Source: Flavobacteriaceae bacterium (lineage in GTDB: Bacteria; Bacteroidota; Bacteroidia; Flavobacteriales; Flavobacteriaceae). Taken from it: a DNA stretch of 64,000 nt. The notes beneath the pieces are model-generated. The model was not told the origin of the DNA. It did no database searches and saw only the letters and a program-made list of their open reading frames with translations. Positions 53,135-62,108 of this stretch are shown one piece after another. Numbering within the stretch: the first letter of the stretch is position 1; the number at the start of each line of letters is the position of its first letter. Position numbers and translations under genes: made by a program. The DNA lies in NCBI GenBank assembly GCA_002746415.1, contig NVXD01000020.1, positions 1 through 64,000 of the forward strand. The letters are read 5' to 3'.

Positions 53135-53782
53135 ATGCAGAAAGACTTAGGAGAACATAGAAAGACATATGGGAAAAGCGCTTTGAAAGAAGATGCAATT
53201 TCAGATAACCCAATGGAACTTTTTCAGAAGTGGTTTTATGAGGTAGAAGCATCAAACAGCGCGGATGAGTCCAATGCAATGACAATATCCACTTTAGGTT
53301 TGGATGGGTACCCAAAAAATAGGGTAGTGCTCTTAAAGAAATATACCTATGAAGGGTTTATTTTTTATACCAATTATGAAAGTGAAAAAGGGAAAGCCAT
53401 AGCAGAAAACCCCAATGTTTGCTTGTCTTTTTTTTGGGCGAATATGGAGCGACAGATAATTGTTAAGGGAACGGCTGAAAAAATTGCAGAAAATTTATCT
53501 GATGGGTATTTTGAGTCTAGACCTGAAGGAAGTAAATTGGGGGCTATAGTTTCCGCACAAAGCGAAGTTATTGCATCAAGAAAGGAACTAGAAGAAAAGT
53601 TGAAAGTCCTTGAGAAAACCTATGCCAATAAAGAAATTAAACGCCCTGATTTCTGGGGTGGTTATCTAGTAAGGCCAATTTCAATTGAGTTTTGGCAAGG
53701 CAGACCCAACAGATTGCATGATCGAATAAGGTATATCATGAGTGAGGATTTTTCATGGAAAATTGAGCGATTGGCTCCTTAA
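53135..53782 (+). CDS. pdxH: Pyridoxamine 5'-phosphate oxidase
   Basis: A 215-residue FMN enzyme that makes pyridoxal 5'-phosphate. The FMN site has P-K-N-R-V-V-L-L-K-K and F-Y-T-N-Y-E-S-E-K-G; the C-terminal signature E-F-W-Q-G-R-P-N-R-L-H-D-R is complete. Length is standard. It precedes the sixA-like gene by 12 bases. Confidence 0.95.
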   Translation: MQKDLGEHRKTYGKSALKEDAISDNPMELFQKWFYEVEASNSADESNAMTISTLGLDGYPKNRVVLLKKYTYEGFIFYTNYESEKGKAIAENPNVCLSFFWANMERQIIVKGTAEKIAENLSDGYFESRPEGSKLGAIVSAQSEVIASRKELEEKLKVLEKTYANKEIKRPDFWGGYLVRPISIEFWQGRPNRLHDRIRYIMSEDFSWKIERLAP

Positions 53783-53794
53783 AATAATTGTGGT

Positions 53795-54277
53795 ATGAAG
53801 CATCTTATACTGATAAGGCATGGTAAATCTTCTTGGGATTATAATGTTGATGATAAAGACAGACCCTTAAAAGAAAGGGGTATTGTGGATGCTCATTTGG
53901 TAGCATCAAAATTTTCTTCTCAAAATATAGAAATAAATGCTGTGTTTTCTAGCCCAGCAATAAGAGCACTGCACACCTGTTCAATTTTTTTACGAGAACT
54001 AGATATACCTTTTGCTACCCTAGAGGTACACGAGGCACTTTATGATTTTTCAGGTGATGGTATTGTTCCATTCGTGAAAAATTTACCTAATAATTTGAAT
54101 AAGGTGTTGCTTTTTGGGCACAATAATGCTTTTACCAATGTGGTGAACACATGGGGCAACCAATACATAGAGAATGTGGTCACCTCTGGTTTGGTACATC
54201 TTTCTTTTAATGTGGATGCCTGGCAGGATGTATCAAAAGGGAATACTGAACAGACCATGTTTCCAAAACAGTTGTAG
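53795..54277 (+). CDS. SixA-like histidine phosphatase
   Basis: A 160-residue member of the histidine phosphatase superfamily. R8-H9-G10 opens the active site (L-I-L-I-R-H-G-K-S-S-W-D); F-S-S-P-A-I-R-A and F-G-H-N-N give the second Arg and His. SixA removes phosphate from His kinase domains. Here it lies five bases before ppk1, an arrangement that suggests a link to phosphate or polyphosphate metabolism. Confidence 0.85.
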   Translation: MKHLILIRHGKSSWDYNVDDKDRPLKERGIVDAHLVASKFSSQNIEINAVFSSPAIRALHTCSIFLRELDIPFATLEVHEALYDFSGDGIVPFVKNLPNNLNKVLLFGHNNAFTNVVNTWGNQYIENVVTSGLVHLSFNVDAWQDVSKGNTEQTMFPKQL

Positions 54278-54282
54278 TTATT

Positions 54283-56361
54283 ATGATGAAGAAAACAAAA
54301 AACCAATACATCAATAGAGAAATTAGTTGGTTGCATTTTAATGAGAGGGTCCTTCAGGAGTGTACGGATAAAAAAGTGCCGCTTATAGAACGACTTCGGT
54401 TTTTGGGTATTTTTTCAAACAATCTGGACGAATTTTTTAAGGTTCGGTACGCTACTGTAAAGCGAATTGTTGAAGCTGGTAAAAAAGGAAAAAGTGCACT
54501 TGGCGGAGAGAAGGCAAAAGATTTGTTGGAGGAAATCACAACCGTTGTAATAAATCAACAAGAAAAGAGTCAAGAAGTATTGTATGAGATGGAAAAGGAG
54601 CTGGAAGCCCAGAATATTTTTCTGATTAAAGAAACGGAGGTAAAAGAAAATCATACGGACTACATAAAGAATTATTTCATCAATAATGTTAGTCCTGCAT
54701 TGATGATTCTTATTTTAAATGATGTGGCAGAGTTTCCCACATTAAACGATACGGCAGCTTATTTGGCCGTAAAAATTGTACTTGTTGATGTTGATAATGG
54801 TGAAAATGAAAAGAAGGTCCGCTATGCCTTGATAGAAATACCCAAAGGAATAGATCGTTTTATAGAACTTCCAAAAGAAGGGGATAAAAATTATATCATT
54901 ATGTTGGATGATATGATTCGCTATTGTTTGAGAAGCATTTTTAATATGTTCGACTATGAATCTATTTCAGCACACATGATCAAGATAACCCGTGATGCAG
55001 AACTGGATATAGATGATGATTTGAGTAAAAGTTTTATTGAAAAAATTTCTTCGAGTGTTGAGCATAGAAAAATTAGTGACCCCGTACGTTTTATCTATGA
55101 TAAGAATATTGAAGAAGACACATTGCTCTTTTTGCAGGAAAAAATGGGCATAGAAGATACAGATAGTGTTATTCCTGGTGGCCGTTACCATAACAAACGG
55201 GACTATATGGGTTTCCCAAGTCTTGGTAGAAAAGATTTAATGTATGACAAAATAAAACCTTTGCCAGTAAAAGGTTTTAGTGTGGAAGGGAGTCTACTGG
55301 AGCATATTGCAAAAAAGGATTATCTCATATACACCCCTTACCATACATTTTCTTATATCATTAAATTTCTTAGAGAGGCAGCTTTAGACCCTAAAGTTAG
55401 AAGTATTAAAATAACGGTCTATCGTTTGGCTAATACTTCCCAAGTGGCTGCATCTTTGATTAATGCCGTTAAAAATGGTAAAAAAGTAACCGTGCAAATA
55501 GAATTGCAAGCACGTTTTGATGAAAGAGCCAATATAAAGTATGCAGAACAATTACAAGCAGAAGGAGTTAAGCTTATTTTTGGGGTACCAGGGCTAAAAG
55601 TACACAGTAAGATATGTATTATAGAGCGTGAAGAGGCGCAAGGAATGAAGCGGTATGGATTTATTAGTACAGGAAATTTTAATGAATCCACGGCTAGAAT
55701 TTATACGGATTACACTTTGTTTACTGCTCATGATATGATTTTAAAAGAATGTAATAAGATTTTCAACTTCTTTGAAACGACCTATAAAATTAATAAATAC
55801 AAACACCTTATTGTTTCGCCACATTACACCACAACTACTTTTGAGGCACTTATTGATATTGAAATTGCTAATTCCATAGCAGGAAAAGAGGCCTATATCA
55901 AAATAAAAATGAACAGCTTTACTTCATATAGAATGATAGATAAACTTTATGAAGCAAGTAGGGCGGGTGTTAAAATTCAATTAATTATTAGGGGTGTTTG
56001 TTGTTTAGTTCCGGGAATTGAAGGAATGAGCGAAAATATTGAGGCTATAAGTGTAGTCGATAAATTTTTAGAGCATCCAAGAATATTTATTTTCAGTAAT
56101 GATGGTGCTCCAAAAATATACATTTCATCTGCAGATTGGATGACAAGAAACCTCGACTTTAGGGTAGAGGTGGGTTGCCCAATATATGATGAAGATATTA
56201 GACAAGAATTATTGGAAACTTTTGAAATTTCATGGAATGATAATGTAAAAGCTCGTGTTTTTTCAGAAAAATATGATAATGCATACAGAGAAGTAGTAGG
56301 AAAGGAACACAGGTCTCAATTTGAATTATATGACTATTACAAGCGTAAGTTGAAAGCTTAA
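54283..56361 (+). CDS. ppk1: Polyphosphate kinase 1
   Basis: A 692-residue enzyme that makes polyphosphate from ATP. The autophosphorylated histidine is H441 (K-V-H-S-K-I); R381 and R411 (V-Y-R-L-A and A-R-F-D-E) bind phosphate. The N-terminal domain I-S-W-L-H-F-N-E-R-V-L-Q-E and the C-terminal domain are complete. No ppx gene follows. The stop shares bases with the stop of the convergent miaE gene. Confidence 0.95.
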   Translation: MMKKTKNQYINREISWLHFNERVLQECTDKKVPLIERLRFLGIFSNNLDEFFKVRYATVKRIVEAGKKGKSALGGEKAKDLLEEITTVVINQQEKSQEVLYEMEKELEAQNIFLIKETEVKENHTDYIKNYFINNVSPALMILILNDVAEFPTLNDTAAYLAVKIVLVDVDNGENEKKVRYALIEIPKGIDRFIELPKEGDKNYIIMLDDMIRYCLRSIFNMFDYESISAHMIKITRDAELDIDDDLSKSFIEKISSSVEHRKISDPVRFIYDKNIEEDTLLFLQEKMGIEDTDSVIPGGRYHNKRDYMGFPSLGRKDLMYDKIKPLPVKGFSVEGSLLEHIAKKDYLIYTPYHTFSYIIKFLREAALDPKVRSIKITVYRLANTSQVAASLINAVKNGKKVTVQIELQARFDERANIKYAEQLQAEGVKLIFGVPGLKVHSKICIIEREEAQGMKRYGFISTGNFNESTARIYTDYTLFTAHDMILKECNKIFNFFETTYKINKYKHLIVSPHYTTTTFEALIDIEIANSIAGKEAYIKIKMNSFTSYRMIDKLYEASRAGVKIQLIIRGVCCLVPGIEGMSENIEAISVVDKFLEHPRIFIFSNDGAPKIYISSADWMTRNLDFRVEVGCPIYDEDIRQELLETFEISWNDNVKARVFSEKYDNAYREVVGKEHRSQFELYDYYKRKLKA

Positions 56362-56939
56362 CCGTGAATAGTTTCTTTAACACTCAAATTCTTCATGATT
56401 TCGGCTTCGTAGTTTAATAGCGCCTCCCATTTTTCATCCACCTCTTTGCGATCGCCATAGTCACGAGCAAATTGAAGGAACATAGTGTAGTGTCCGGCTT
56501 CACTAATCATTAATTTGTGATAGAATTCAGCCAATTCTTTGTTTGGTAATTCTTCCGATAGCAATCTAAAACGCTCACAGCTTCTTGCTTCTATAAGTGC
56601 TGCATATAAAAGCCTATGAACCAATTGTGTAGTTCTACTACCGCCTTTAGGAAAAAATTTCAATAATTCAACTACATAGGCATCTTTACGGTCTCTTCCC
56701 AAAGTATTTCCCCTTGCAATGATGCGGTCATGAACCATTTTAAAATGCGCCATTTCTTCTCGTACAAGAGCCACCATTTCTTCTACTAGCGCTGTATATT
56801 CAGGAAAACTAACAATCAAAGACATAGCAGTGGCTGCCGCTTTTTGCTCACAAAAGGCGTGATCTGATAATATTTCATCTATGTTTTTTCTAACAATATT
56901 TACCCATCGTGGGTCAGTCGGTAATTTTAAGCCTAACAT
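56358..56939 (-). CDS. miaE: tRNA 2-methylthio-N6-isopentenyladenosine hydroxylase MiaE
   Basis: A 193-residue diiron protein. Ligand regions are D-H-A-F-C-E-Q-K-A-A, E-E-M-A-H-F-K-M-V-H, I-E-A-R-S-C-E-R-F and S-E-A-G-H-Y, a ferritin-like four-helix pattern. It hydroxylates ms2i6A at position 37 of tRNAs reading UNN codons. It overlaps ppk1 by four bases at the 3' ends. A TAATTTTG box (56957-56964 on the minus strand) lies just upstream. Confidence 0.92.
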   Translation of the reverse strand: MLGLKLPTDPRWVNIVRKNIDEILSDHAFCEQKAAATAMSLIVSFPEYTALVEEMVALVREEMAHFKMVHDRIIARGNTLGRDRKDAYVVELLKFFPKGGSRTTQLVHRLLYAALIEARSCERFRLLSEELPNKELAEFYHKLMISEAGHYTMFLQFARDYGDRKEVDEKWEALLNYEAEIMKNLSVKETIHG

Positions 56940-56956
56940 AGATTATAAATTTGCTC

Positions 56957-56964
56957 CAAAATTA
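56957..56964 (-). promoter_or_regulatory. Candidate -7 element of miaE
   Basis: On the minus strand it reads TAATTTTG, a full match to TAnnTTTG, 17 bases upstream of the miaE ATG. No clear -33 box was found. Confidence 0.4.
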
Positions 56965-57006
56965 CTAAGATTTTGTTAATGCTTTATGATTATGGCTGTA
57001 AATTCG

Positions 57007-57034
57007 TTGTTTGCACTTTTATTAATTAGCTTTG
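57007..57034 (+). promoter_or_regulatory. Promoter of the EBO cluster
   Basis: TTG at 57007-57009, 17 bases, then TAGCTTTG at 57027-57034, a full match to the Bacteroidota consensus TTG-N17..23-TAnnTTTG. The leader to the eboA ATG at 57062 would be about 20 bases. Confidence 0.7.
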
Positions 57035-57061
57035 TTAGCGTCTAAATAAATATTGCCCTTA

Positions 57062-57907
57062 ATGGAATTTAAGAATACCGCCAAACATTTAAATACGCTC
57101 GTTAGTGCAAGCTTAAATGCAGATGTGAAAGATTGGATTTTATTAAAAATTGAATTGATTACGCAAAATAAATCTACAAAAGACCTTTATCTTACGTATA
57201 CACTATTAGCTTCAAAAGTGACAGCTGAACCTGTGAAATTCACTTCAGATAGTGAACTCATTTCTTTTTTGAAAAGTCAAGAAATGAATGCGCTACAACT
57301 GGCTCGTATATTTTTGTTGGTAAAAACTTTGGAGGTAGATAATGATTTCTTCAAGGTGAAGGTTGCTAATTTAATTCAAGTAGCAGATAAGACAGAACTA
57401 GAAACATTTTTAAAGTTCTTGGTTTTGTTGCCAAATGCAAGTGATTATATAAGTGTGGCAGTTGATGCTTTACGAACTAATATAAGCTCCGTGTTTAATG
57501 CAATTGCATTAAACAATCCTTATCCCGCTGTATATTTTAATGAACAGCAATGGAATCAAATGTATTTAAAGGCGGTGTTTATTGAATCTGAATTAGGTGA
57601 GATTTTAAATGTAGATGATAGAGGCAATGATGATTTATCTCGAATAATATCTGATTATGCTCATGAACGTTGGGCAGCATCACGAGAAATAAATCCATTA
57701 TTTTGGAGACCAGTTTCCAAACATATAAATGAAAAACTATTAAAAGATATGCAACGCTTGTTAGCTAGTGATGCTGTTGTGGAGAATAAGGCAGGAGCAT
57801 TGTGTTGTCATAATTCTGATAATCCAAAAGCTAAAGAGTTGCTTAATGGGTATCCAGAATTAAAGAATGAAATGGAAGCGGGAACGCTAAATTGGAAAAA
57901 TATATAA
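57062..57907 (+). CDS. eboA: EboA, metabolite traffic protein
   Basis: A 281-residue soluble, mostly helical protein. I start at ATG 57062; a TTG nine bases earlier is weaker. The central A-H-E-R-W-A-A-S-R-E-I-N-P-L-F-W-R-P and the C-terminal C-C-H-N-S-D-N-P-K-A are typical EboA stretches. The biochemical role is not known; in cyanobacteria the cluster is needed for moving the scytonemin precursor out of the cytoplasm. It is the first gene of the operon, seven bases before eboB. Confidence 0.85.
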   Translation: MEFKNTAKHLNTLVSASLNADVKDWILLKIELITQNKSTKDLYLTYTLLASKVTAEPVKFTSDSELISFLKSQEMNALQLARIFLLVKTLEVDNDFFKVKVANLIQVADKTELETFLKFLVLLPNASDYISVAVDALRTNISSVFNAIALNNPYPAVYFNEQQWNQMYLKAVFIESELGEILNVDDRGNDDLSRIISDYAHERWAASREINPLFWRPVSKHINEKLLKDMQRLLASDAVVENKAGALCCHNSDNPKAKELLNGYPELKNEMEAGTLNWKNI

Positions 57908-57914
57908 AAGGAAT

Positions 57915-58823
57915 ATGGAAGAAAAATTAATGCTCATAGACCCCCATGTGCATATGTCTGCTAGAACTACAGATGATTATGAGGCTATGGCAGCTGCTGG
58001 TGTCGTTGCTGTTATAGAACCTGCATTTTGGATGGGACAGCCAAGAACACAAGTGGGTTCTTTTCAAGACTATTATAGTAGTTTGGTAGGTTGGGAGCCT
58101 TTTAGGGCTAGTCAGTTTGGAATAAAACATTATTGTACCATAGGTTTAAATTCCAAAGAGGCTAATAATGAAGCTTTGGCGGAGCAAGTAATGGAATTGT
58201 TGCCATTATACCTACATAAAGAGAATGTTGTTGCTGTTGGAGAAATAGGGTATGATGATCAAACACCTGCTGAGGATAAGTATTTTAGACAACAATTAGA
58301 ACTAGCCAAAGAAATGAATATGCTGGTGCAGGTACATACACCACATCGTGATAAAAAGGCAGGAACCATAAAAAGTATGGAAGTCTGCTTGGAGCATGGA
58401 TTGGATCCTAGTAAGGTAATTATAGACCATAATAATGAAGAAACTGTTCAGGATGTTTTGGACAGAGGGTTTGTTGCAGCTTTTACGATTTATCCCAAAA
58501 CAAAAATGGGTAATGAACGTATGGTGGAAGTGGTTAGGAAATTTGGGAGCGATAATATTATTGTAGACAGTTCTGCTGATTGGGGGGTAAGTGATCCGCT
58601 AGCGGTGCCAAAAACGGCTAATTTAATGCTGAAAAGAGGAATTGCTAGAGAAGATGTAATAAAAACCTGTTACCAAAATGCATTGGACGCTTTTGGTAAA
58701 TCGGGTAAGATGAAAGAATCACATTGGCTAAACCCTGAAAGCATAGATCAACGAGAACTGTTTAATGACAATAGCGTTTTACGGGGGCAACAACCAAAGA
58801 TTGATGGTGAATTTATATCATAA
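57915..58823 (+). CDS. eboB: EboB, TatD-type metal-dependent hydrolase
   Basis: A 302-residue TIM-barrel hydrolase. Metal ligands: H11 and H13 (D-P-H-V-H-M), E110 (V-G-E-I-G-Y-D-D), H141 (Q-V-H-T-P-H), H172 (I-D-H-N-N) and D218 (V-D-S-S-A-D-W-G), the TatD set. The natural substrate is unknown. AAAGGA ends seven bases before the ATG, a rare good ribosome-binding site in this window; an internal ATG at 57930 is less likely. The stop overlaps the eboC start by one base. Confidence 0.88.
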   Translation: MEEKLMLIDPHVHMSARTTDDYEAMAAAGVVAVIEPAFWMGQPRTQVGSFQDYYSSLVGWEPFRASQFGIKHYCTIGLNSKEANNEALAEQVMELLPLYLHKENVVAVGEIGYDDQTPAEDKYFRQQLELAKEMNMLVQVHTPHRDKKAGTIKSMEVCLEHGLDPSKVIIDHNNEETVQDVLDRGFVAAFTIYPKTKMGNERMVEVVRKFGSDNIIVDSSADWGVSDPLAVPKTANLMLKRGIAREDVIKTCYQNALDAFGKSGKMKESHWLNPESIDQRELFNDNSVLRGQQPKIDGEFIS

Positions 58824-59725
58824 TGAATAAAACCTTCATAGGGTATTTGCAACTTATGCGTCCCGCTAATCTCCCAACTGCAGCAGCTGATGTAGTTGCA
58901 GGAATGGTTTTAGCAGGAATTGCGGGCAATATAAATCAGTTTTCTTTTTTGAATTTTGAGTTTTACCTTCTGTTTATTTGTTTGGTCATGGCATCTGTTT
59001 TGTTATATGCAGGTGGTGTGGTTTTAAATGATGTTTTTGATTTTCAGCTCGATAAAAAAGAAAGACCAGAGCGCCCCATTCCTAGTGGTGTTGTTTCGCT
59101 AAAATCGGCTTCAATATTTGGTGGAGCCTTGTTAATGTTGGGAATTACTTTAGGATTCTATGTTCACATCCTTTGTGGCAGTCTTGCTTTATTACTCGCA
59201 TTGTTCATTTTACTTTATGACGGAATCTCTAAAAAACATGCGTTTTTTGGGCCTATAAATATGGGGGTTTGCAGGGGTTTGAATCTTCTTATGGGGATGT
59301 CGGTTTTTGGAACGCTGCTACAATGGGAATATGCATTAATTCCAGTGGTCTATATCGCCGCAATTACATTGATAAGCAGGGGCGAAGTCCATGGCGACAA
59401 TAAGCGGCATATTGTTTTTGCAGGAATGCTATATACGCTGGTTTGTATTGGGCTAATTGTGTTTCATTATGCCAATGACGGCAATACATTGCAAACAATT
59501 CCGTTTATTTTATTGTTTGCAATTTTAATTTATAGGCCATTGATTAAAGCATATTCAAATAATTCTCCAGAAAATATAAAGAAAGCTGTAATTGGTGGAG
59601 TCCTTTCCATCATAGTTTTGGACGCTGTAATGGCGGTTGGTTTTTCAAACTGGATGGTTGGTATAGGGATACTATTATTATTACCTTTATCAATTATTCT
59701 CTCTAAACTCTTTGCAGTTACCTAA
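58823..59725 (+). CDS. eboC: EboC, UbiA-like prenyltransferase family protein
   Basis: A 300-residue membrane protein with about eight or nine helices. The first UbiA motif is N69-D-V-F-D73-F-Q-L-D77, followed by R-P-E-R-P-I-P-S-G. The second Asp-rich motif is weak: R-G-E-V-H-G-D around 186-192. UbiA enzymes move prenyl groups to aromatic acceptors, in the membrane. EboC may attach or handle a lipid-like group, but no activity is proven. It overlaps eboB by one base. Confidence 0.88.
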   Translation: MNKTFIGYLQLMRPANLPTAAADVVAGMVLAGIAGNINQFSFLNFEFYLLFICLVMASVLLYAGGVVLNDVFDFQLDKKERPERPIPSGVVSLKSASIFGGALLMLGITLGFYVHILCGSLALLLALFILLYDGISKKHAFFGPINMGVCRGLNLLMGMSVFGTLLQWEYALIPVVYIAAITLISRGEVHGDNKRHIVFAGMLYTLVCIGLIVFHYANDGNTLQTIPFILLFAILIYRPLIKAYSNNSPENIKKAVIGGVLSIIVLDAVMAVGFSNWMVGIGILLLLPLSIILSKLFAVT

Positions 59726-59737
59726 AATTTAGACTTA

Positions 59738-60907
59738 ATGAAGCGGATGAATAGTATAGAACAGTCTTTTAAAGTGGAGTATACATATAAATTACACTTT
59801 ACATCGCATTTGTTTTCAAGTGAAAATACCCTGTTCAAAGATGTATTGTTGAATTATGGGAAAGGAGATAACACAAAAATTTTATTTGTTGTGGATGATG
59901 GTGTCCATAAGTGCCACCCCAACCTCTTAGATGAGATTAATGCCTATTGCAATGCGCATGATACGATTCAATTAAAGGACATTCTAATTGTAAAAGGAGG
60001 GGAAGCATGTAAGAATGACCACAACAACGTAACTGCTATTTTAAAAGGCATTAATGGAAAAAGTATTTGTAGACATTCATTTGTTGTTGCCATTGGTGGG
60101 GGTGCCGTAATTGATATGGTAGGTTATGCAACGGCAATAGCCCATAGAGGAGTGAAATTGATACGCATACCAACAACTGTCCTTTCTCAAAATGATTCCG
60201 CTGTTGGCGTTAAAAATAGTATTAATGAGTTTGGAAAAAAGAATTTCTTGGGCACATTTGCACCACCTTATGCAATCATCAATGATGCTGACTTTTTAAC
60301 TACTTTAGAGCAGCGAGATTGGATTTCAGGCATAGCAGAAGCTGTAAAAGTGTCGCTTATTAAGGACGAGTCGTTTTTCAATTTTATTTCTGAAAATGCG
60401 ACAAAGCTGGCAAATAGGGAAATGGAAGCTATGGATTACCTTATTTTTAGGTGTGCTGAAATGCATATGCATCATATAGCCAAAGGCGGCGATCCTTTTG
60501 AGAGCGGTTCTTCCAGACCTTTGGATTTTGGACATTGGGCTGCGCATAAGTTGGAATATATGACCAATTACAAACTTCGCCATGGAGAAGCAGTTGCTAT
60601 AGGAATTGCCCTAGATGTTACTTATGGGTATTTAGTAGGATTAATTGATGAAAATACACTGAATCATATTTTACATGTTTTAGAGGAAGTAGGTTTCAAT
60701 TTGCAAATACCCCTACATAAAGAAATAGAAATAGACCAACTTTTGGCTGGTATAGAGGAATTTAGGGAGCATTTGGGAGGTGAGTTGACCATTACACTCA
60801 TTTCAGGCATAGGAAAGAAGCATGATGTTCATGAAATAGATATGGATAAAATGCGAAAAGCCATCATCATGCGGAATACTATTGGTAAAGAAAAAGTATC
60901 TTGCTAG
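59738..60907 (+). CDS. eboD: EboD, 3-dehydroquinate synthase-like sugar phosphate cyclase
   Basis: A 389-residue protein of the sugar phosphate cyclase superfamily. NAD binds at G-G-G-A-V-I-D (120-126); metal ligands are E201 (G-I-A-E-A), H266 (D-F-G-H-W) and H282 (L-R-H-G-E-A). It is probably not the pathway dehydroquinate synthase: the cluster context and the family suggest a different cyclitol-like product. ATG 59738 is used; ATG 59747 is also possible. It ends one base before the eboE ATG. Confidence 0.88.
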   Translation: MKRMNSIEQSFKVEYTYKLHFTSHLFSSENTLFKDVLLNYGKGDNTKILFVVDDGVHKCHPNLLDEINAYCNAHDTIQLKDILIVKGGEACKNDHNNVTAILKGINGKSICRHSFVVAIGGGAVIDMVGYATAIAHRGVKLIRIPTTVLSQNDSAVGVKNSINEFGKKNFLGTFAPPYAIINDADFLTTLEQRDWISGIAEAVKVSLIKDESFFNFISENATKLANREMEAMDYLIFRCAEMHMHHIAKGGDPFESGSSRPLDFGHWAAHKLEYMTNYKLRHGEAVAIGIALDVTYGYLVGLIDENTLNHILHVLEEVGFNLQIPLHKEIEIDQLLAGIEEFREHLGGELTITLISGIGKKHDVHEIDMDKMRKAIIMRNTIGKEKVSC

Positions 60908-60908
60908 T

Positions 60909-62102
60909 ATGTTTATTGACCAATTTTATCACTTAACCTATTGTACCAACATCCATCCAGGAGAGAACTGGAAAATTACCTTCGAAAATATTGAGGCTTT
61001 TGTGCCGAAGATAAAAAAATCGGTTTCCCAGGAAGACCCTTTTGGTTTAGGGCTTCGGTTATCCAATACCGCTAGCCAAGAACTGGGTACTGGTGAGAAT
61101 TTAAAACAGTTTAAAGAGTGGTTGGACGCTAATGATATTTATGTTTTTACAATGAACGGGTTTCCTTATGGAAATTTTCATAACGAAAAGGTAAAGGATA
61201 TGGTCCATGCACCTGATTGGACCACAAGGGAACGAGTAGAGTATACCAAAAGATTGTTCAACCAATTGGCTTATTTAATTCCGGATGGCCAAATGGGAGG
61301 CATATCTACGAACCCTATCAGTTATAAATATTGGTATGATTCAAAAGTAACAACCCATGAAGCCTTTGCTATAGGCGCGGAACACATGACAGAAATTGTG
61401 TTGCAACTCCATGAGATAGAAAATAGTACGGGAAAATATTTGCATTTGGATATTGAACCAGAGCCAGATGGTATGTTGGAGAATAGTGATGAAGTGGTCT
61501 CTTTTTATGCAGATTATTTGTTGCCTATTGCTACAGAGGTATTGGTGAAAACCTTGGATTGTTCGCATGAAAAGGCTCAAGAATTGGTGCATAAATACAT
61601 TACAGTTTGTTACGATATTTGTCATTTTTCTTTAGCTTTTGAAGAACCAGAAGACACTTTTGGAAAGTTTAGGGAAGCAGGTATTAAAATTGGAAAAATT
61701 CAGGTAAGCGCTGCATTAAAGATTCTTTTTGATGGAAAGAACGATAAAAAAATATGGGATTCACTAGGCCGTTTTAATGAGCCTACATATTTACATCAAG
61801 TGACCCACATGGATGATGGCCAAGTGAAGACCTACTGGGATTTACCAGCGTTATTAGAAGAAGAAAAGAATTTTGATGAATTAAGAGCCCATTTTCATGT
61901 GCCTATCTTTTTAGATAAGTTTGATGATCTGCATTCTACCCAGGACCATATTCTTAAAGTTTTGGAATATTTAAAGAAAAATAAGGTTTCCAATCATTTG
62001 GAAATTGAGACCTATACATGGGATGTGCTTCCCAAATCCCTAAAATTGGAACTTTCAGACTCTATTATTAGAGAAATTGAGTGGTTAAAGAATAAGCTTT
62101 AA
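60909..62102 (+). CDS. eboE: EboE, sugar isomerase-like TIM barrel protein
   Basis: A 397-residue protein resembling xylose isomerase-type TIM barrels. I start at ATG 60909, directly after the eboD stop; the frame upstream overlaps eboD by 26 bases. Typical stretches are L-T-Y-C-T-N-I-H-P-G-E-N-W, N-G-F-P-Y-G-N-F-H, L-D-I-E-P-E-P-D-G and C-Y-D-I-C-H-F-S-L-A-F, which supply Glu, Asp and His that could bind a metal. The substrate is unknown. Six bases separate it from eboF. Confidence 0.88.
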   Translation: MFIDQFYHLTYCTNIHPGENWKITFENIEAFVPKIKKSVSQEDPFGLGLRLSNTASQELGTGENLKQFKEWLDANDIYVFTMNGFPYGNFHNEKVKDMVHAPDWTTRERVEYTKRLFNQLAYLIPDGQMGGISTNPISYKYWYDSKVTTHEAFAIGAEHMTEIVLQLHEIENSTGKYLHLDIEPEPDGMLENSDEVVSFYADYLLPIATEVLVKTLDCSHEKAQELVHKYITVCYDICHFSLAFEEPEDTFGKFREAGIKIGKIQVSAALKILFDGKNDKKIWDSLGRFNEPTYLHQVTHMDDGQVKTYWDLPALLEEEKNFDELRAHFHVPIFLDKFDDLHSTQDHILKVLEYLKKNKVSNHLEIETYTWDVLPKSLKLELSDSIIREIEWLKNKL

Positions 62103-62108
62103 ACTAAT

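Noticed and set aside
61341-61625. 94-codon minus-strand frame inside eboE
   Set aside because: It lies wholly within a well-supported gene, has no family resemblance and no start signal.
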